A DNA stretch of 64,000 nt from Acidimangrovimonas pyrenivorans (GCF_042643245.1 NZ_JBHRSK010000015.1:62001-126000); one strand, 5' to 3'; positions 25,014-36,728 are shown, numbered from the stretch's first letter. Notes: generated by a model not told the origin, from the letters alone. Numbers and translations are program-made.

Positions 25014-25976
25014 TCAGTGGCTGCGCCAGTCGAAGAACCCTGCCGGGGCCTGGGCCAGCAATTCGCGGGCAAGGTCGGCGCCGAGGTCGGCGCCGTCGGA
25101 GACCGCGCCGCGACGCTCGCCGCTGATGACCTCCGAGCCGTCGGGGCGCAGGATCTCGCCGCGCAGCCACAGCTCCGAGCCGTCGAGCAGCGCCAGGCCG
25201 GCGATCGGCGTCTCGCAGGAGCCGTCGAGCGTGGCGAGGAAGGCGCGTTCGGCGGCGAGACGCTGCGCGGTCGGCGTGTCGTGGATCGCGGCCAGAAGAT
25301 CCCCCGTGGCCGCGTCGGCGCTGCGCCGCTCGATGCCGATGGCGCCCTGGGCGACGGCGGGCAGCATCTCCTCGGGGTCGATGGCCGAGCTGGCGACATC
25401 GGCCATGCCGAGGCGGTTGAGCCCGGCCATGGCGAGGAAGGTGGCCGCCGCGACGCCGTCCTGCAGCTTCTGCATCCTTGTCTGCACGTTGCCGCGGAAC
25501 TCGACCAGCTTGAGGTCGGGCCGGCGCTGCGCCAGCTGGGCCCGGCGGCGCAGGCTTGACGAGCCCACGGTGGCGCCCTCGGGCAGGTCGATCAGCCGCT
25601 TGACCGCGGGCGAGACGAAGGCGTCGCGGACATCCTCGCGCGGCAGGTAGCAGTCGAGGATCAGCCCGGCGGGCTGCTCGGTCGGCATGTCCTTCATCGA
25701 ATGGACCGCGATGTCGATCGCGCCCGAGCTCAGCGCCTGCTCGATCTCCTTGGTGAACAGCCCCTTGTTGCCGATCTCCTTCAGCGGCCGGTCGGCGGCG
25801 ATCATCGCGCGGTCGTCGCCGGTGGTCTTGATCACCACCACCTCGAAGGCGGCCTCGGGCAGGCCATGCGCCGCCCTCAGCCGGTCACGCGTCTCGTGGG
25901 CCTGGGCCAGCGCCAGCGGCGAGCCGCGGGTGCCGATGCGCAGGGGCTGGTCGGGGGTGGGCGTGGCGTTTGTCAT
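25014..25976 (-). CDS. hemC: hydroxymethylbilane synthase (porphobilinogen deaminase)
   Basis: 320 residues. It polymerises four porphobilinogens into hydroxymethylbilane in heme, cobalamin and (if present) bacteriochlorophyll synthesis. The family start LRIGTRGSPLALAQA, the substrate loop VHSMKDMPTEQP and the dipyrromethane-cofactor cysteine (Cys254 in LDGSCETPIAGLA) are all present. It is divergent from hemE with about 100 bases between, an arrangement common in Rhodobacterales that allows joint control of two tetrapyrrole steps. Confidence 0.98.
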   Translation of the reverse strand: MTNATPTPDQPLRIGTRGSPLALAQAHETRDRLRAAHGLPEAAFEVVVIKTTGDDRAMIAADRPLKEIGNKGLFTKEIEQALSSGAIDIAVHSMKDMPTEQPAGLILDCYLPREDVRDAFVSPAVKRLIDLPEGATVGSSSLRRRAQLAQRRPDLKLVEFRGNVQTRMQKLQDGVAAATFLAMAGLNRLGMADVASSAIDPEEMLPAVAQGAIGIERRSADAATGDLLAAIHDTPTAQRLAAERAFLATLDGSCETPIAGLALLDGSELWLRGEILRPDGSEVISGERRGAVSDGADLGADLARELLAQAPAGFFDWRSH

Positions 25977-26077
25977 GGCACACCTCTAGCCGTGGCAAAT
26001 CGGCCTGACAATGCCCCGCCGGCTTGACACGGAGACGCAGAGGGGCAAGGCAAGGCGCGAAAGACGAGGAGGGACCG

Positions 26078-27115
26078 ATGACGGCAGCCAAGGACAAGAC
26101 CATTCTGCGCGCCCTTGCGGGCGAGGTGCTGCCGGTGCCGCCGGTCTGGATGATGCGCCAGGCCGGGCGCTACCTGCCGGAATACCGCGCCACCCGGGCC
26201 AAGGCGGGCGACTTCCTGTCGCTGTGCTACACGCCCGAGCTGGCGGCCGAGGTGACGCTGCAGCCGATCCGGCGCTACGGTTTCGACGCGGCGATCCTGT
26301 TCGCCGACATCCTGCTGCTGCCGCAGGCGCTGGGCGCCGACCTGTGGTTCGTCACCGGCGAGGGGCCGCGGCTGTCGACGATCACCGACGCCGCCGGACT
26401 GGCCGCGCTGAAGGGCAAGGACGACATCCACGAGCACCTGGCGCCGGTCTACGAGACGGTGAAGATCCTGTCCGGCGAACTGCCGGCCGAGACCACGCTG
26501 ATCGGTTTCGCCGGCGCGCCGTGGACGGTGGCGACCTACATGATCGCCGGTCGCGGCACGCCGGACCAGGGGCCGGCCCATGCCTTCAAGGCGGCCGACC
26601 GGGCGAGCTTCTCGGCGCTGATCGACCTGATCGCCGAGGCGACGATCGAGTACCTGTCGAAGCAGGTCGAGGCCGGGGCCGAGGTGGTCAAGCTGTTCGA
26701 CAGCTGGGCCGGTTCGCTCAAGGGCCAGGATTTCGACGATTTCGCGCTGGCACCGGCGAAGCGGATCATCACCGAACTCAAGGCGCGCCACCCGGGACTG
26801 CCGGTGATTGCCTTCCCGCGCGAAGCGGGCGAGCGCTATGTCGGTTTCGCGCGTGCGACCGGGGCCGACTGCGTCGCGCTGGACAACTCGGTCTCGGCCG
26901 ACTGGGCGGCGGCGAAGGTGCAGGTCGACGGCTGCGTCCAGGGCAACCTGAATCCCAAGCTGATGGTCACCGGCGGGCAGGAGCTGATCGACGAGACCAG
27001 GCGGATCGTCAAGGCGTTCTCGAAGGGACCGCATATCTTCAACCTCGGCCACGGCATCACGCCGGATGCCGATCCGGAGAATGTCAACGTGATGCTAAGG
27101 GCGATCCGGGGCTGA
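26078..27115 (+). CDS. hemE: uroporphyrinogen decarboxylase
   Basis: 345 residues from the ATG at 26078, which follows GAGGAGGGACC; an upstream ATG at 26024 would add an Arg-rich leader. It converts uroporphyrinogen III to coproporphyrinogen III. Family motifs are PPVWMMRQAGRYLPEYR near the N-terminus, GFAGAPWTVATYM and the C-terminal FNLGHGITPDADPENV. It is divergent from hemC. No FNR box is visible in the hemC-hemE spacer. Confidence 0.98.
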   Translation: MTAAKDKTILRALAGEVLPVPPVWMMRQAGRYLPEYRATRAKAGDFLSLCYTPELAAEVTLQPIRRYGFDAAILFADILLLPQALGADLWFVTGEGPRLSTITDAAGLAALKGKDDIHEHLAPVYETVKILSGELPAETTLIGFAGAPWTVATYMIAGRGTPDQGPAHAFKAADRASFSALIDLIAEATIEYLSKQVEAGAEVVKLFDSWAGSLKGQDFDDFALAPAKRIITELKARHPGLPVIAFPREAGERYVGFARATGADCVALDNSVSADWAAAKVQVDGCVQGNLNPKLMVTGGQELIDETRRIVKAFSKGPHIFNLGHGITPDADPENVNVMLRAIRG

Positions 27116-27360
27116 ACTGAGCGGCAAGGGCGGCGCCCGACCCTGGGTGGGCGCCTGCAACCTCTGCCACAGGCCAGCGTTCTCCGTCCGCCAGGAGCGC
27201 GATCCGCTTGGCCAGCTGCAGAATGCGCCCTCCCGGGGGGAGGGTCGGGCGCTGCCCGGCGTTGCCGCCGGGCGAAACGGGCGACCTGATAGAAGGCGCT
27301 TCCCCTTTGCCCCCTGCCCTGTCCCGCCTATATTTCCCTTCAGGCAAACAGGGGCCGCCG

Positions 27361-28710
27361 ATGACCGCCGCCACGCCCGTTCAGGTTCCGCTCGTCACCG
27401 AGCCCCTCGGCATCTGGGGCTCGTTCAGGAACGCGCGCCGCAACCTGCTCGAGCTGATCCCGGAACTGGCCACCCGCCAGCCCATCGTCTCGGGCCGCAC
27501 CGGCAAGCGCTGGCACATGGTGATGGACCCGGACTGCAACCGCCGCATCCTCAAGGAGCGGGTCGAGGACTACCCGAAATCCGACGTCACCAAGATGGTG
27601 CTGCGGCCGGCGATCGGCGAAAGCCTGTTCGTCGCCGAGGGCGCCCATTGGCTGTGGCAGCGCCGGGTCGCCGCGCCGGTCTTCAGCCATCGCAACATCT
27701 CGGCCCTCGGCCCGGTGATGACCGCCGCCGCCGAGCGAGCCAGCGAAAGGCTGGACAAGGCCGCCGGCCGCGCCGCCAACCTGCATGACGAGATGGTCAC
27801 CGCGACCTTCGAGGTGATCTCGGACGTCACCTTCTCGGGCGGTGAGGCCTTCGACCGCGCCGGCGTCCACCGCGCCATCGACGCCTATATCGCCGAGACC
27901 GCCAAGGTCTCGCTGCTCGACATCATCGGTGCGCCGGAATGGATCCCGCGGGCCCGGCGGCTGTTCTCGACCAGCGCCATGCGCGAGATGAAGCGGGTCG
28001 CGGACGAGGCGATCGAGGCGCGGCGGGCGGCGGGGCACGCGGGCGTCCCCGACCTGCTCGACCTGCTGATGGCCGGCGAGGACCCCAAGAGCGGCCGCCA
28101 GATGACCACCTCGGAGCTGCGCGACAACCTGCTCACCTTCATCGTCGCCGGGCACGAGACCACGGCGCTGACGCTGGCCTGGGCGCTCTATCTCTGCGCC
28201 TTCGATCCGGAGGTGCAGCAGAAGGCCCGCGACGAGGCGCAGGCGGTGCTGGGCGACCGGGCGGCGACGGCGGAAGACCTGCCCGCCCTGCCCTATATCC
28301 GCCGGATCGTCGACGAGGCGCTGCGGCTCTACCCGCCGGCCGCCTTCCTGTCGCGCAGCGCCCTGGCGCCCGACAACCTGCTCGGCCGCGAGGTGCGGCC
28401 GGGCGACACGGTGATGCTGCCGATCTACGCGCTGCATCGCAATCATCTGCTCTGGCCCGACCCGCACCGCTTCGACCCCGACCGCTTCGCCGATCCCAAG
28501 GCGATCGACCGCTATGCCTACCTGCCCTTCGGCGACGGGCCGCGGATCTGCATCGGTGCCTCCTTCGCCGTGCAGGAGGCGGTGATCATCCTCGCCACAT
28601 TGCTCGCCCGCTTCCGCTTCGCCCCGGTGCCGGGCCGGGCGCCCAAGCCGGTGCTGATCCTGACGCTGCGACCCGAGGGCGGGGTGTGGCTGACGGTGGA
28701 GAGGGTCTAG
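27361..28710 (+). CDS. cytochrome P450
   Basis: 449 residues from the ATG at 27361. All P450 hallmarks are present: the I-helix oxygen-activation motif AGHETTALTL, the K-helix ExxR (DEALRLYPPA), and the heme loop FGDGPRICIGASFA with the cysteine ligand at residue 397. It looks like the fatty-acid/terpene-hydroxylase-like soluble P450s that many proteobacteria encode; no ferredoxin or reductase gene is adjacent, so partner and substrate are unknown. The 245-base spacer from hemE contains GC hairpins but no visible gene. Confidence 0.95.
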   Translation: MTAATPVQVPLVTEPLGIWGSFRNARRNLLELIPELATRQPIVSGRTGKRWHMVMDPDCNRRILKERVEDYPKSDVTKMVLRPAIGESLFVAEGAHWLWQRRVAAPVFSHRNISALGPVMTAAAERASERLDKAAGRAANLHDEMVTATFEVISDVTFSGGEAFDRAGVHRAIDAYIAETAKVSLLDIIGAPEWIPRARRLFSTSAMREMKRVADEAIEARRAAGHAGVPDLLDLLMAGEDPKSGRQMTTSELRDNLLTFIVAGHETTALTLAWALYLCAFDPEVQQKARDEAQAVLGDRAATAEDLPALPYIRRIVDEALRLYPPAAFLSRSALAPDNLLGREVRPGDTVMLPIYALHRNHLLWPDPHRFDPDRFADPKAIDRYAYLPFGDGPRICIGASFAVQEAVIILATLLARFRFAPVPGRAPKPVLILTLRPEGGVWLTVERV

Positions 28711-28727
28711 CGGCGAAGCCCGAGCGA

Positions 28728-28777
28728 GGCCGGGGGCTTCGCCCCCGGACCCCCAAGGATATTTGAGTGAAGATGAA
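28728..28777 (+). repeat. dispersed GC-hairpin repeat, copy 3
   Basis: GGCCGGGGGCTTCGCCCCCG hairpin followed by GACCCCCAAGGATATTT and GTGAAGATGAA, directly after the P450 stop and before convergent parC. Compared with the copies at 842 and 24928 the loop is TTC instead of GCT, so the stem is conserved while the loop varies. Confidence 0.75.
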
Positions 28778-28817
28778 AGAGTAGCGCGTGGCTTCGCTGG
28801 GCACAGCGGTCCCGGCC

Positions 28818-31133
<2,316 letters not shown>

Positions 31134-31255
31134 GTATGTGGTGTAAATCGGTGCCGGTTCCGGGTCCAGCCGAAATGCGCCGGGCCGCACTCAACCGGGC
31201 GGGTTTGATCGCGCCCCGAAATCGGGCATAGAACGACGGGGGCGAGAGGCAGGAC

Positions 31256-32086
31256 ATGACGGAACGATCCATTCTCATCACCGGCTGCTCCTCGGGCATC
31301 GGCTACGACGCGGCGCACGGGCTGAAGCAACGCGGCTGGCGCGTCTTCGCCACCTGCCGCGCCGAAGCCGATTGCGAACGGCTGCGCGGCGAGGGGCTGG
31401 AGAGCTTCCGGCTCGACTATGCCGACGAGACCAGCATCGAGGAAGCGGTCGCGGAGGCGCTGCGCCGCACCGGCGGCACGCTCGACGCGCTTTACAACAA
31501 CGGCGCCTTCGCCTGCCCCGGCGCGGTCGAGGACCTGCCGCGCGGCGCGCTGCGCGAGATCTTCGAGACCAACCTCTTCGGCGTCCACGACCTGACCCGC
31601 CGGGTGATCCCGGTGATGCGGGCGCAGGGCCACGGCCGGATCGTCAACTGCTCCTCCGTGCTCGGCCTCGTCGGCATCAAGTGGCGCGGCGCCTACGTGG
31701 CGACGAAATTCGCGCTCGAGGGGCTGACCGACGTGCTGCGGCTGGAACTGCGCGACACGCCCGTCAAGGTGATCCTGCTCGAGCCCGGCCCGGTGACGTC
31801 GAAGATCCGCGTCAACTCGATCCCGCCTTTCGAACGCTGGGTCGACTGGGAACGCTCCGCCCGCGCCGAGCAGTATCGCGACAGCCTGCTGAAACGGCTC
31901 TACGAAAGCCGCGGCCCCGACCGCTTCGAGCTACCGCCCTCCGCGGTCACCGCCAAGCTCGCCCGGGCGCTGGAAAGCCCCCGGCCGCGGCCACGCTACT
32001 ACGTCACCACCCCGACCTATTTCTCGGGCGCGCTGCGGCGACTGCTGCCCAGCCGGGCGCTCGACTGGGTGCTGGCAAAGGGCTGA
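31256..32086 (+). CDS. SDR family oxidoreductase
   Basis: 276 residues. It is a classical short-chain dehydrogenase: cofactor motif TGCSSGIGYDAA, NNGAF (the NNAG equivalent), the catalytic Ser in NCSSVLG and YVATK (YxxxK) with the preceding conserved residues. The C-terminal extension after the Rossmann core (about 40 residues) is usual for the YbbO/retinol-dehydrogenase-like SDRs, which often act on lipophilic aldehydes or ketones. The substrate is unknown. It is divergent from parC. Confidence 0.94.
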   Translation: MTERSILITGCSSGIGYDAAHGLKQRGWRVFATCRAEADCERLRGEGLESFRLDYADETSIEEAVAEALRRTGGTLDALYNNGAFACPGAVEDLPRGALREIFETNLFGVHDLTRRVIPVMRAQGHGRIVNCSSVLGLVGIKWRGAYVATKFALEGLTDVLRLELRDTPVKVILLEPGPVTSKIRVNSIPPFERWVDWERSARAEQYRDSLLKRLYESRGPDRFELPPSAVTAKLARALESPRPRPRYYVTTPTYFSGALRRLLPSRALDWVLAKG

Positions 32087-32175
32087 CGTGGGCCTGACCG
32101 GGCGATCCGCCGCAGCATTTGAGGTTCGCTTTTGGCGCCATAACCGCTAGATGGGGGCCAAGAGGGGATAAATTC

Positions 32176-32376
32176 ATGCTCAACGATCCGCTTTTCATCA
32201 TCGTCGCCGTCGCCGCCCTCGCCGTGGTCTTCATCCTGATGGTCGGCATCGGCGGCTTCGCCAGGGGCGGCGATTTCAACCGCAAGCATGCCAACCGCAT
32301 CATGCGGCTGCGCATCATGGCCCAGGCCGTCGCGGTGGTCCTGATCCTCGTATACGTCTATTTCCGCCGCATGTGA
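32176..32376 (+). CDS. twin transmembrane helix small protein (HIG1-like)
   Basis: 66 residues with two hydrophobic helices (about 6-27 and 46-62) joined by a basic loop (ARGGDFNRKHANRIMRLR). The loop resembles the HIG1 domain found in mitochondrial respiratory-supercomplex factors. In Rhodobacteraceae such genes commonly precede the cobalamin adenosyltransferase and etfBA, as here. A role in respiratory-complex organisation is an inference from homology. The ATG at 32176 is followed by the next gene 8 bases after its stop. Confidence 0.85.
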   Translation: MLNDPLFIIVAVAALAVVFILMVGIGGFARGGDFNRKHANRIMRLRIMAQAVAVVLILVYVYFRRM

Positions 32377-32383
32377 GGCTTCC

Positions 32384-32956
32384 ATGGTCGTGCTGTCGAA
32401 AATCTACACCCGCACCGGCGACAAGGGCGAAACCGCGCTCGGCGACGGCAGCCGGGTGCCCAAGCAGTCGCCCCGCGTCGCCGCCTACGGCACCGTCGAC
32501 GAGACCAACGCCACGGTCGGCCTCGCCCGGCTGCACGCGACGGGCGAGCTGGACGCGGCGCTGGCGCGGATCCAGAATGACCTGTTCGACCTCGGCGCCG
32601 ATCTGTGCCGGCCGAACCCGTCGGCAGACGACCAGGCCGAATACACCCCGCTGCGAATCGTCGCCAGCCAGACCGACCGGCTCGAGGCCGAGATCGACGA
32701 GATGAACACCCGCCTGACGCCGCTGCGCAGTTTCATCCTGCCCGGCGGCTCGGCGCTGGCCGCCCATCTCCACCTGTGCCGCACCACCTGCCGCCGGGCA
32801 GAGCGGCTGGCGGTGGAACTGGCCGGCTTGGAAGAGACCAACGCGGATGCGGTCAAGTATCTCAACCGCTTGTCCGACTGGTTCTTCGTCGCCGGGCGGA
32901 TCGCCAATGACGATGGCAAGGACGATGTACTCTGGGTCCCCGGCGCGACGCGCTGA
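32384..32956 (+). CDS. cob(I)yrinic acid a,c-diamide adenosyltransferase, PduO type
   Basis: 190 residues. The PduO-type family start SKIYTRTGDKGETALGDGSRVPK holds the ATP-binding loop, and RVAAYGTVDETNATVGLAR plus the C-terminal LNRLSDWFFVAGR complete the signature. It makes adenosylcobalamin, the cofactor of methylmalonyl-CoA and ethylmalonyl-CoA mutases. It lies in a row with the HIG1-like protein and etfBA, consistent with acyl-CoA metabolism in this cluster. Confidence 0.95.
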   Translation: MVVLSKIYTRTGDKGETALGDGSRVPKQSPRVAAYGTVDETNATVGLARLHATGELDAALARIQNDLFDLGADLCRPNPSADDQAEYTPLRIVASQTDRLEAEIDEMNTRLTPLRSFILPGGSALAAHLHLCRTTCRRAERLAVELAGLEETNADAVKYLNRLSDWFFVAGRIANDDGKDDVLWVPGATR

Positions 32957-33088
32957 GGCAAAAAACGCGACGTCGCGAGGCGCGGCAATGTCGATTTTGA
33001 CCTGTTTTCTGCACCGCGGAGTCGCTAACAACCCTTGAGAGCTTGAGAAGGCCCGCCGCGGCGGGCGCGAAATGGGAGAGACACGCCG

Positions 33089-33850
33089 ATGAAGGTTCTT
33101 GTGCCTGTGAAGCGGGTGATCGACTACAACGTGAAGGTTCGCGTCAAGGCGGACGGGAGCGGTGTCGATCTGGCCAATGTGAAGATGTCGATGAATCCCT
33201 TCGACGAGATCGCGGTCGAGGAGGCGATCCGGCTGAAGGAGAAGGGCGCCGCCGAAGAGGTGGTGGTGGTCTCGATCGGCGTCAAGCAGGCGCAGGAGAC
33301 GCTGCGCACCGCGCTGGCGATGGGCGCCGACCGGGCGATCCTGATCGTCGCCGCCGACGACGTCCATACCGACATCGAGCCGCTCGCCGTCGCCAAGCTG
33401 CTGGCCAAGGTGGTCGAGGAAGAACAGCCGGGCCTGGTGATCGCCGGCAAGCAGGCGATCGACAACGACATGAACGCCACCGGCCAGATGCTCTCGGCGC
33501 TGCTCGGCTGGTCCCAGGCGACCTTCGCCTCCGAGGTCAACATCGACGGCGACAGCGCCGTGGTGACGCGCGAGGTCGATGGCGGTCTGCAGACGATCAA
33601 GGTCAAGATGCCGACCATCGTCACCGTCGACCTGCGCCTGAACGAGCCGCGCTACGCCTCGCTGCCCAACATCATGAAGGCGAAGAAGAAGCCGCTGGCC
33701 GAGAAGACTTCCGCCGATTACGGCGTCGACGTCACGCCGCGGCTGACCGTGGTCAAGACCGCCGAGCCGGAAGGCCGCAAGGCCGGGATCAAGGTCGGCT
33801 CGGTCGACGAACTGATCGAGAAACTGAAAACCGAAGCGGGGGTGATCTGA
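33089..33850 (+). CDS. etfB: electron transfer flavoprotein subunit beta
   Basis: 253 residues. MKVLVPVKRVIDYNVKVRVK and MSMNPFDEIAVEEAIRLKE are the family start, and GKQAIDNDMNATGQMLSALLGW the AMP/partner-binding region. With EtfA it carries electrons from acyl-CoA and other dehydrogenases to ETF-ubiquinone oxidoreductase. A GGGAGAG ribosome site precedes the ATG. Its stop overlaps the etfA start (TGATG). Two perfect palindromes, at 32966-32977 and 33051-33066, lie upstream. Confidence 0.98.
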   Translation: MKVLVPVKRVIDYNVKVRVKADGSGVDLANVKMSMNPFDEIAVEEAIRLKEKGAAEEVVVVSIGVKQAQETLRTALAMGADRAILIVAADDVHTDIEPLAVAKLLAKVVEEEQPGLVIAGKQAIDNDMNATGQMLSALLGWSQATFASEVNIDGDSAVVTREVDGGLQTIKVKMPTIVTVDLRLNEPRYASLPNIMKAKKKPLAEKTSADYGVDVTPRLTVVKTAEPEGRKAGIKVGSVDELIEKLKTEAGVI

Positions 33851-34776
33851 TGGCTGTTCTTCTGCTGGGGGAAGTGACCGACGGCACGCTGGCGCTGGAC
33901 GCCACCGCCAAGGCCGTGACCGCCGCCGCCAAGCTGGGCGACGTCACCGTGCTCTGCGCCGGGGCTTCGGCCGCCGCCGCCGGGGCCGAGGCCGCCAAGA
34001 TCGACGGCGTCGCCAAGGTGCTGGTCGCCGAGGATGCCTCGCTGGGCCACCGCCTGGCCGAGCCGACCGCCGCGCTGGTGGTCTCGCTGGCCGGCGATTA
34101 CAGCCACATCGTCGCCCCGGCGACGACCGACGCCAAGAACGTGCTGCCGCGGGTCGCCGCGCTGCTCGACGTGATGGTGATCTCGGACGTCTCGGGCGTC
34201 GTCGACGGCGACACCTTCGAGCGGCCGATCTATGCCGGCAACGCGATCCAGACGGTGAAGAGCTCCGACGCGACCAAGGTGATCTCGGTCCGGACCTCGA
34301 CCTTCGACGCCGCCGGCACCGGCAATAGCGCCCCGGTCGAGACCATCGGCACGGGCGAGGCCCCGGCGCTCAGCGAATGGGTCGAGGACAAGGTCGCGGC
34401 CTCGGACCGCCCCGAACTGACCTCGGCCGGGATCGTCGTCTCGGGCGGCCGCGGCGTCGGCTCGGAAGAGGATTTCGCGCTGATCGAGAAGCTGGCCGAC
34501 AAGCTCGGCGCCGCCGTCGGCGCCAGCCGCGCCGCGGTCGATAGCGGCTACGCCCCGAACGACTGGCAGGTCGGCCAGACCGGCAAGGTGGTGGCACCCG
34601 AGCTCTACGTCGCCGTCGGCATCTCCGGCGCGATCCAGCACCTCGCCGGGATGAAGGACTCCAAGGTCATCGTCGCCATCAACAAGGACGAGGAGGCGCC
34701 GATCTTCCAGGTCGCCGATTACGGCCTCGTCGCCGACCTCTTCACCGCCGTGCCGGAGCTGATCGAGAAGCTCTGA
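33850..34776 (+). CDS. etfA: electron transfer flavoprotein subunit alpha
   Basis: 308 residues. The C-terminal FAD-binding domain is clear: VSGGRGVGSEEDFALIEKLA, GASRAAVDSGYAPNDWQVGQ, and VAVGISGAIQHLAGM with NKDEEAPIFQVADYGLV. It forms the ETF heterodimer with EtfB, whose gene it overlaps by one base. An intrinsic terminator follows at 34806-34830. The 3-hydroxybutyryl-CoA dehydrogenase gene nearby points to fatty-acid or polyhydroxybutyrate turnover. Confidence 0.98.
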   Translation: MAVLLLGEVTDGTLALDATAKAVTAAAKLGDVTVLCAGASAAAAGAEAAKIDGVAKVLVAEDASLGHRLAEPTAALVVSLAGDYSHIVAPATTDAKNVLPRVAALLDVMVISDVSGVVDGDTFERPIYAGNAIQTVKSSDATKVISVRTSTFDAAGTGNSAPVETIGTGEAPALSEWVEDKVAASDRPELTSAGIVVSGGRGVGSEEDFALIEKLADKLGAAVGASRAAVDSGYAPNDWQVGQTGKVVAPELYVAVGISGAIQHLAGMKDSKVIVAINKDEEAPIFQVADYGLVADLFTAVPELIEKL

Positions 34777-34805
34777 GGCCCGGCAGGGAGCACAAGCGCA
34801 TTGCG

Positions 34806-34830
34806 AAGGCCCGCCCCCGGCGGGCCTTTT
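34806..34830 (+). terminator. intrinsic terminator after etfA
   Basis: AAGGCCCGCC-CCC-GGCGGGCCTT is a perfect 10-base stem with a short loop, followed by TT. It lies 30 bases past the etfA stop and just before the convergent DUF6473 gene, so it could serve both strands. Confidence 0.85.
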
Positions 34831-34838
34831 GCTTTGCC

Positions 34839-35663
34839 TCACAGCAGCCGTTGCAGGACCGGGGCCAGCGCCTCGGCGATCTCGGCATGCACCGCCGGGC
34901 CGGGCAGTTCCGCCGCCATCGAGCTGTCGAATTCCGAGAACACCATGCCGGCGGTACCCTTGGCCTTGGCCGCCGGGCTGCTGACGCATTCGACGTAATC
35001 GCTGGCGGCGCCGCGCACCTCGGCGATCATCTCCTGGTCGATCAACAGCGGGTCGCGGTCGAGCTGCGGCGCCGCCGCAGGCCCCGGCGCGCGATCGGCC
35101 GCCCAGAGCAGCACCACCGGTGACGGAAGCCGGCCAAGCAAGGTCTTCATCCGCGCCACCCAGGCGGCCTTGAGCTCTTCCACCACCAGGTCGAACCGTT
35201 CGGCCGACAGCTGCTGCAGGCTGAGCAGCATGTGGCGCGTGAAGTTGAAATCGGTGAAGTCGACCTCGGGATAGATCGCCCGCATCTGCGGCGAGGCGCG
35301 CAGGAAGCGATCGTTGCGGCGCGGATGGACGGCGTAGAAGCGGTTGGTCATGTTCTGCGCCCCGGTGAGCTGCAGAACCGCCACCCTGGCGCCACCGCAG
35401 ATCTCCAGCACCCCGGAATCGTTGAGATAGACATCGAGCCCCGCATTCATGCAGCCCAGGTTCACCATCCCCAGGCCGGTGGCCGCCTCGATCAGCGCCG
35501 GATAGGGCCGCTCGACGAACCGGCCGTAGGTTTCGTTGCCGCCCAGCACCGCGCAATAGCGGCCCGCCAACTCATGCGCCGGGCCGCGAAATACCAGCCT
35601 GGAACTGCCGTAGTGGCAGGGTTGATAGTCCAGCGCCCCTACAGCGTGTGTCTCGATACTCAT
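34839..35663 (-). CDS. DUF6473 family protein
   Basis: 274 residues from the ATG at 35663. The sequence matches the Rhodobacteraceae-typical DUF6473 proteins (FRGPAHELAGRYCAVLGGNETYGRFVE, LGCMNAGLDVYL, QLTGAQNMTNRFYAVHPRRNDRFL). A sulfotransferase- or GSCFA-like SGNH fold has been suggested for such proteins by resemblance; I see a GGNETYGR stretch but cannot confirm catalytic residues. It is convergent with etfA and divergent from the 3-hydroxybutyryl-CoA dehydrogenase gene. Confidence 0.82.
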   Translation of the reverse strand: MSIETHAVGALDYQPCHYGSSRLVFRGPAHELAGRYCAVLGGNETYGRFVERPYPALIEAATGLGMVNLGCMNAGLDVYLNDSGVLEICGGARVAVLQLTGAQNMTNRFYAVHPRRNDRFLRASPQMRAIYPEVDFTDFNFTRHMLLSLQQLSAERFDLVVEELKAAWVARMKTLLGRLPSPVVLLWAADRAPGPAAAPQLDRDPLLIDQEMIAEVRGAASDYVECVSSPAAKAKGTAGMVFSEFDSSMAAELPGPAVHAEIAEALAPVLQRLL

Positions 35664-35852
35664 GGCCGCCCCCCGGTCCGTCACTCGATTCGCTTCGTCC
35701 TCCAGCTTGACCGCCGGGGGTTTCCAAAGGGCTAAGGAGAAAAATCGACGCGAATTTTGGCGATCCCGCGGGCTTACACCTCCGCCCCGGCTTGCGCCTG
35801 CGGCCCGGCCCCGCATATGGTCGGGCGAAACGCAAACCGGGGACGGAGAAGC

Positions 35853-36728
35853 ATGGATATCAAGTCGGTCGGGATCGTCGGAGCGGGCCAGATGGGCAAC
35901 GGCATCGCCCATGTCTTCGCCCTTGCGGGATATGACGTGCTGCTCAACGATATCAGCCAGGAGGGCCTCGACAAGGCGCTGGCGCTGATCGACCGCAACA
36001 TGGAGCGGCAGGTCAGCCGCGACAAGATCTCGGCCGAGGACAAGGCCGCCGCCCTGGGCCGCATCCGCACCACGCTGACGCTGGCCGACCTGGGCCCGAC
36101 CGACCTGGTGATCGAGGCCGCGACCGAGCGCGAGACCGTCAAGCAGGCGATCTTCGAGGACCTGCAGCCGCATCTCAAGCCCGAGACGATCCTGACCTCG
36201 AACACCTCTTCGATCTCGATCACCCGGCTGGCGAGCCGCACCGACCGGCCCGAGAAGTTCATGGGCTTCCACTTCATGAACCCGGTGCCGGTGATGCAGC
36301 TGGTCGAGCTGATCCGTGGCATCGCCACCGATACCGCCACCTACGAGACGCTGCTGGCCGTGGTCGAGCGGCTGGGCAAGACCGCCGCCAGCGCCGAGGA
36401 TTTCCCCGCCTTCATCGTCAACCGCATCCTGATGCCGATGATCAACGAGGCGGTCTATACGCTCTACGAGGGCGTCGGCAACGTGCGCTCGATCGACGAG
36501 TCGATGAAGCTCGGCGCCAACCACCCGATGGGGCCGCTGGAACTGGCCGATTTCATCGGCCTCGACACCTGCCTGGCGATCATGAACGTGCTGCATGACG
36601 GGCTGGCCGACACCAAGTACCGGCCCTGCCCGCTGCTGGTGAAATATGTCGAGGCCGGCTGGCTGGGCCGCAAGACGAGCCGCGGCTTCTACGACTATCG
36701 CGGCGAGACCCCGGTGCCGACGCGCTGA
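35853..36728 (+). CDS. 3-hydroxybutyryl-CoA dehydrogenase
   Basis: 291 residues from the ATG at 35853, preceded by GGACGGAGAA. It has the Rossmann motif VGIVGAGQMGNGIAHV, the HCDH signature GFHFMNPVPVMQLVELI with the catalytic His, and the C-terminal helical domain KLGANHPMGPLELADFIGLD. It oxidises (S)-3-hydroxyacyl-CoA with NAD in beta-oxidation or butyrate/PHB metabolism. Its position by etfBA supports that pathway. A bidirectional terminator separates it from the convergent TRAP operon. Confidence 0.97.
   Translation: MDIKSVGIVGAGQMGNGIAHVFALAGYDVLLNDISQEGLDKALALIDRNMERQVSRDKISAEDKAAALGRIRTTLTLADLGPTDLVIEAATERETVKQAIFEDLQPHLKPETILTSNTSSISITRLASRTDRPEKFMGFHFMNPVPVMQLVELIRGIATDTATYETLLAVVERLGKTAASAEDFPAFIVNRILMPMINEAVYTLYEGVGNVRSIDESMKLGANHPMGPLELADFIGLDTCLAIMNVLHDGLADTKYRPCPLLVKYVEAGWLGRKTSRGFYDYRGETPVPTR

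Noticed and set aside
27116..27360. Possible small gene or terminator between hemE and the P450 gene
   Set aside because: A GGCGCCC/GGGCGCC hairpin is present but without a T-run, and no frame with a plausible start exists.
33016..33031. CGCTAACA upstream of etfB as a possible carbon-regulator site
   Set aside because: The left half does not match the palindrome (about 9 of 14 positions), so it is probably chance.
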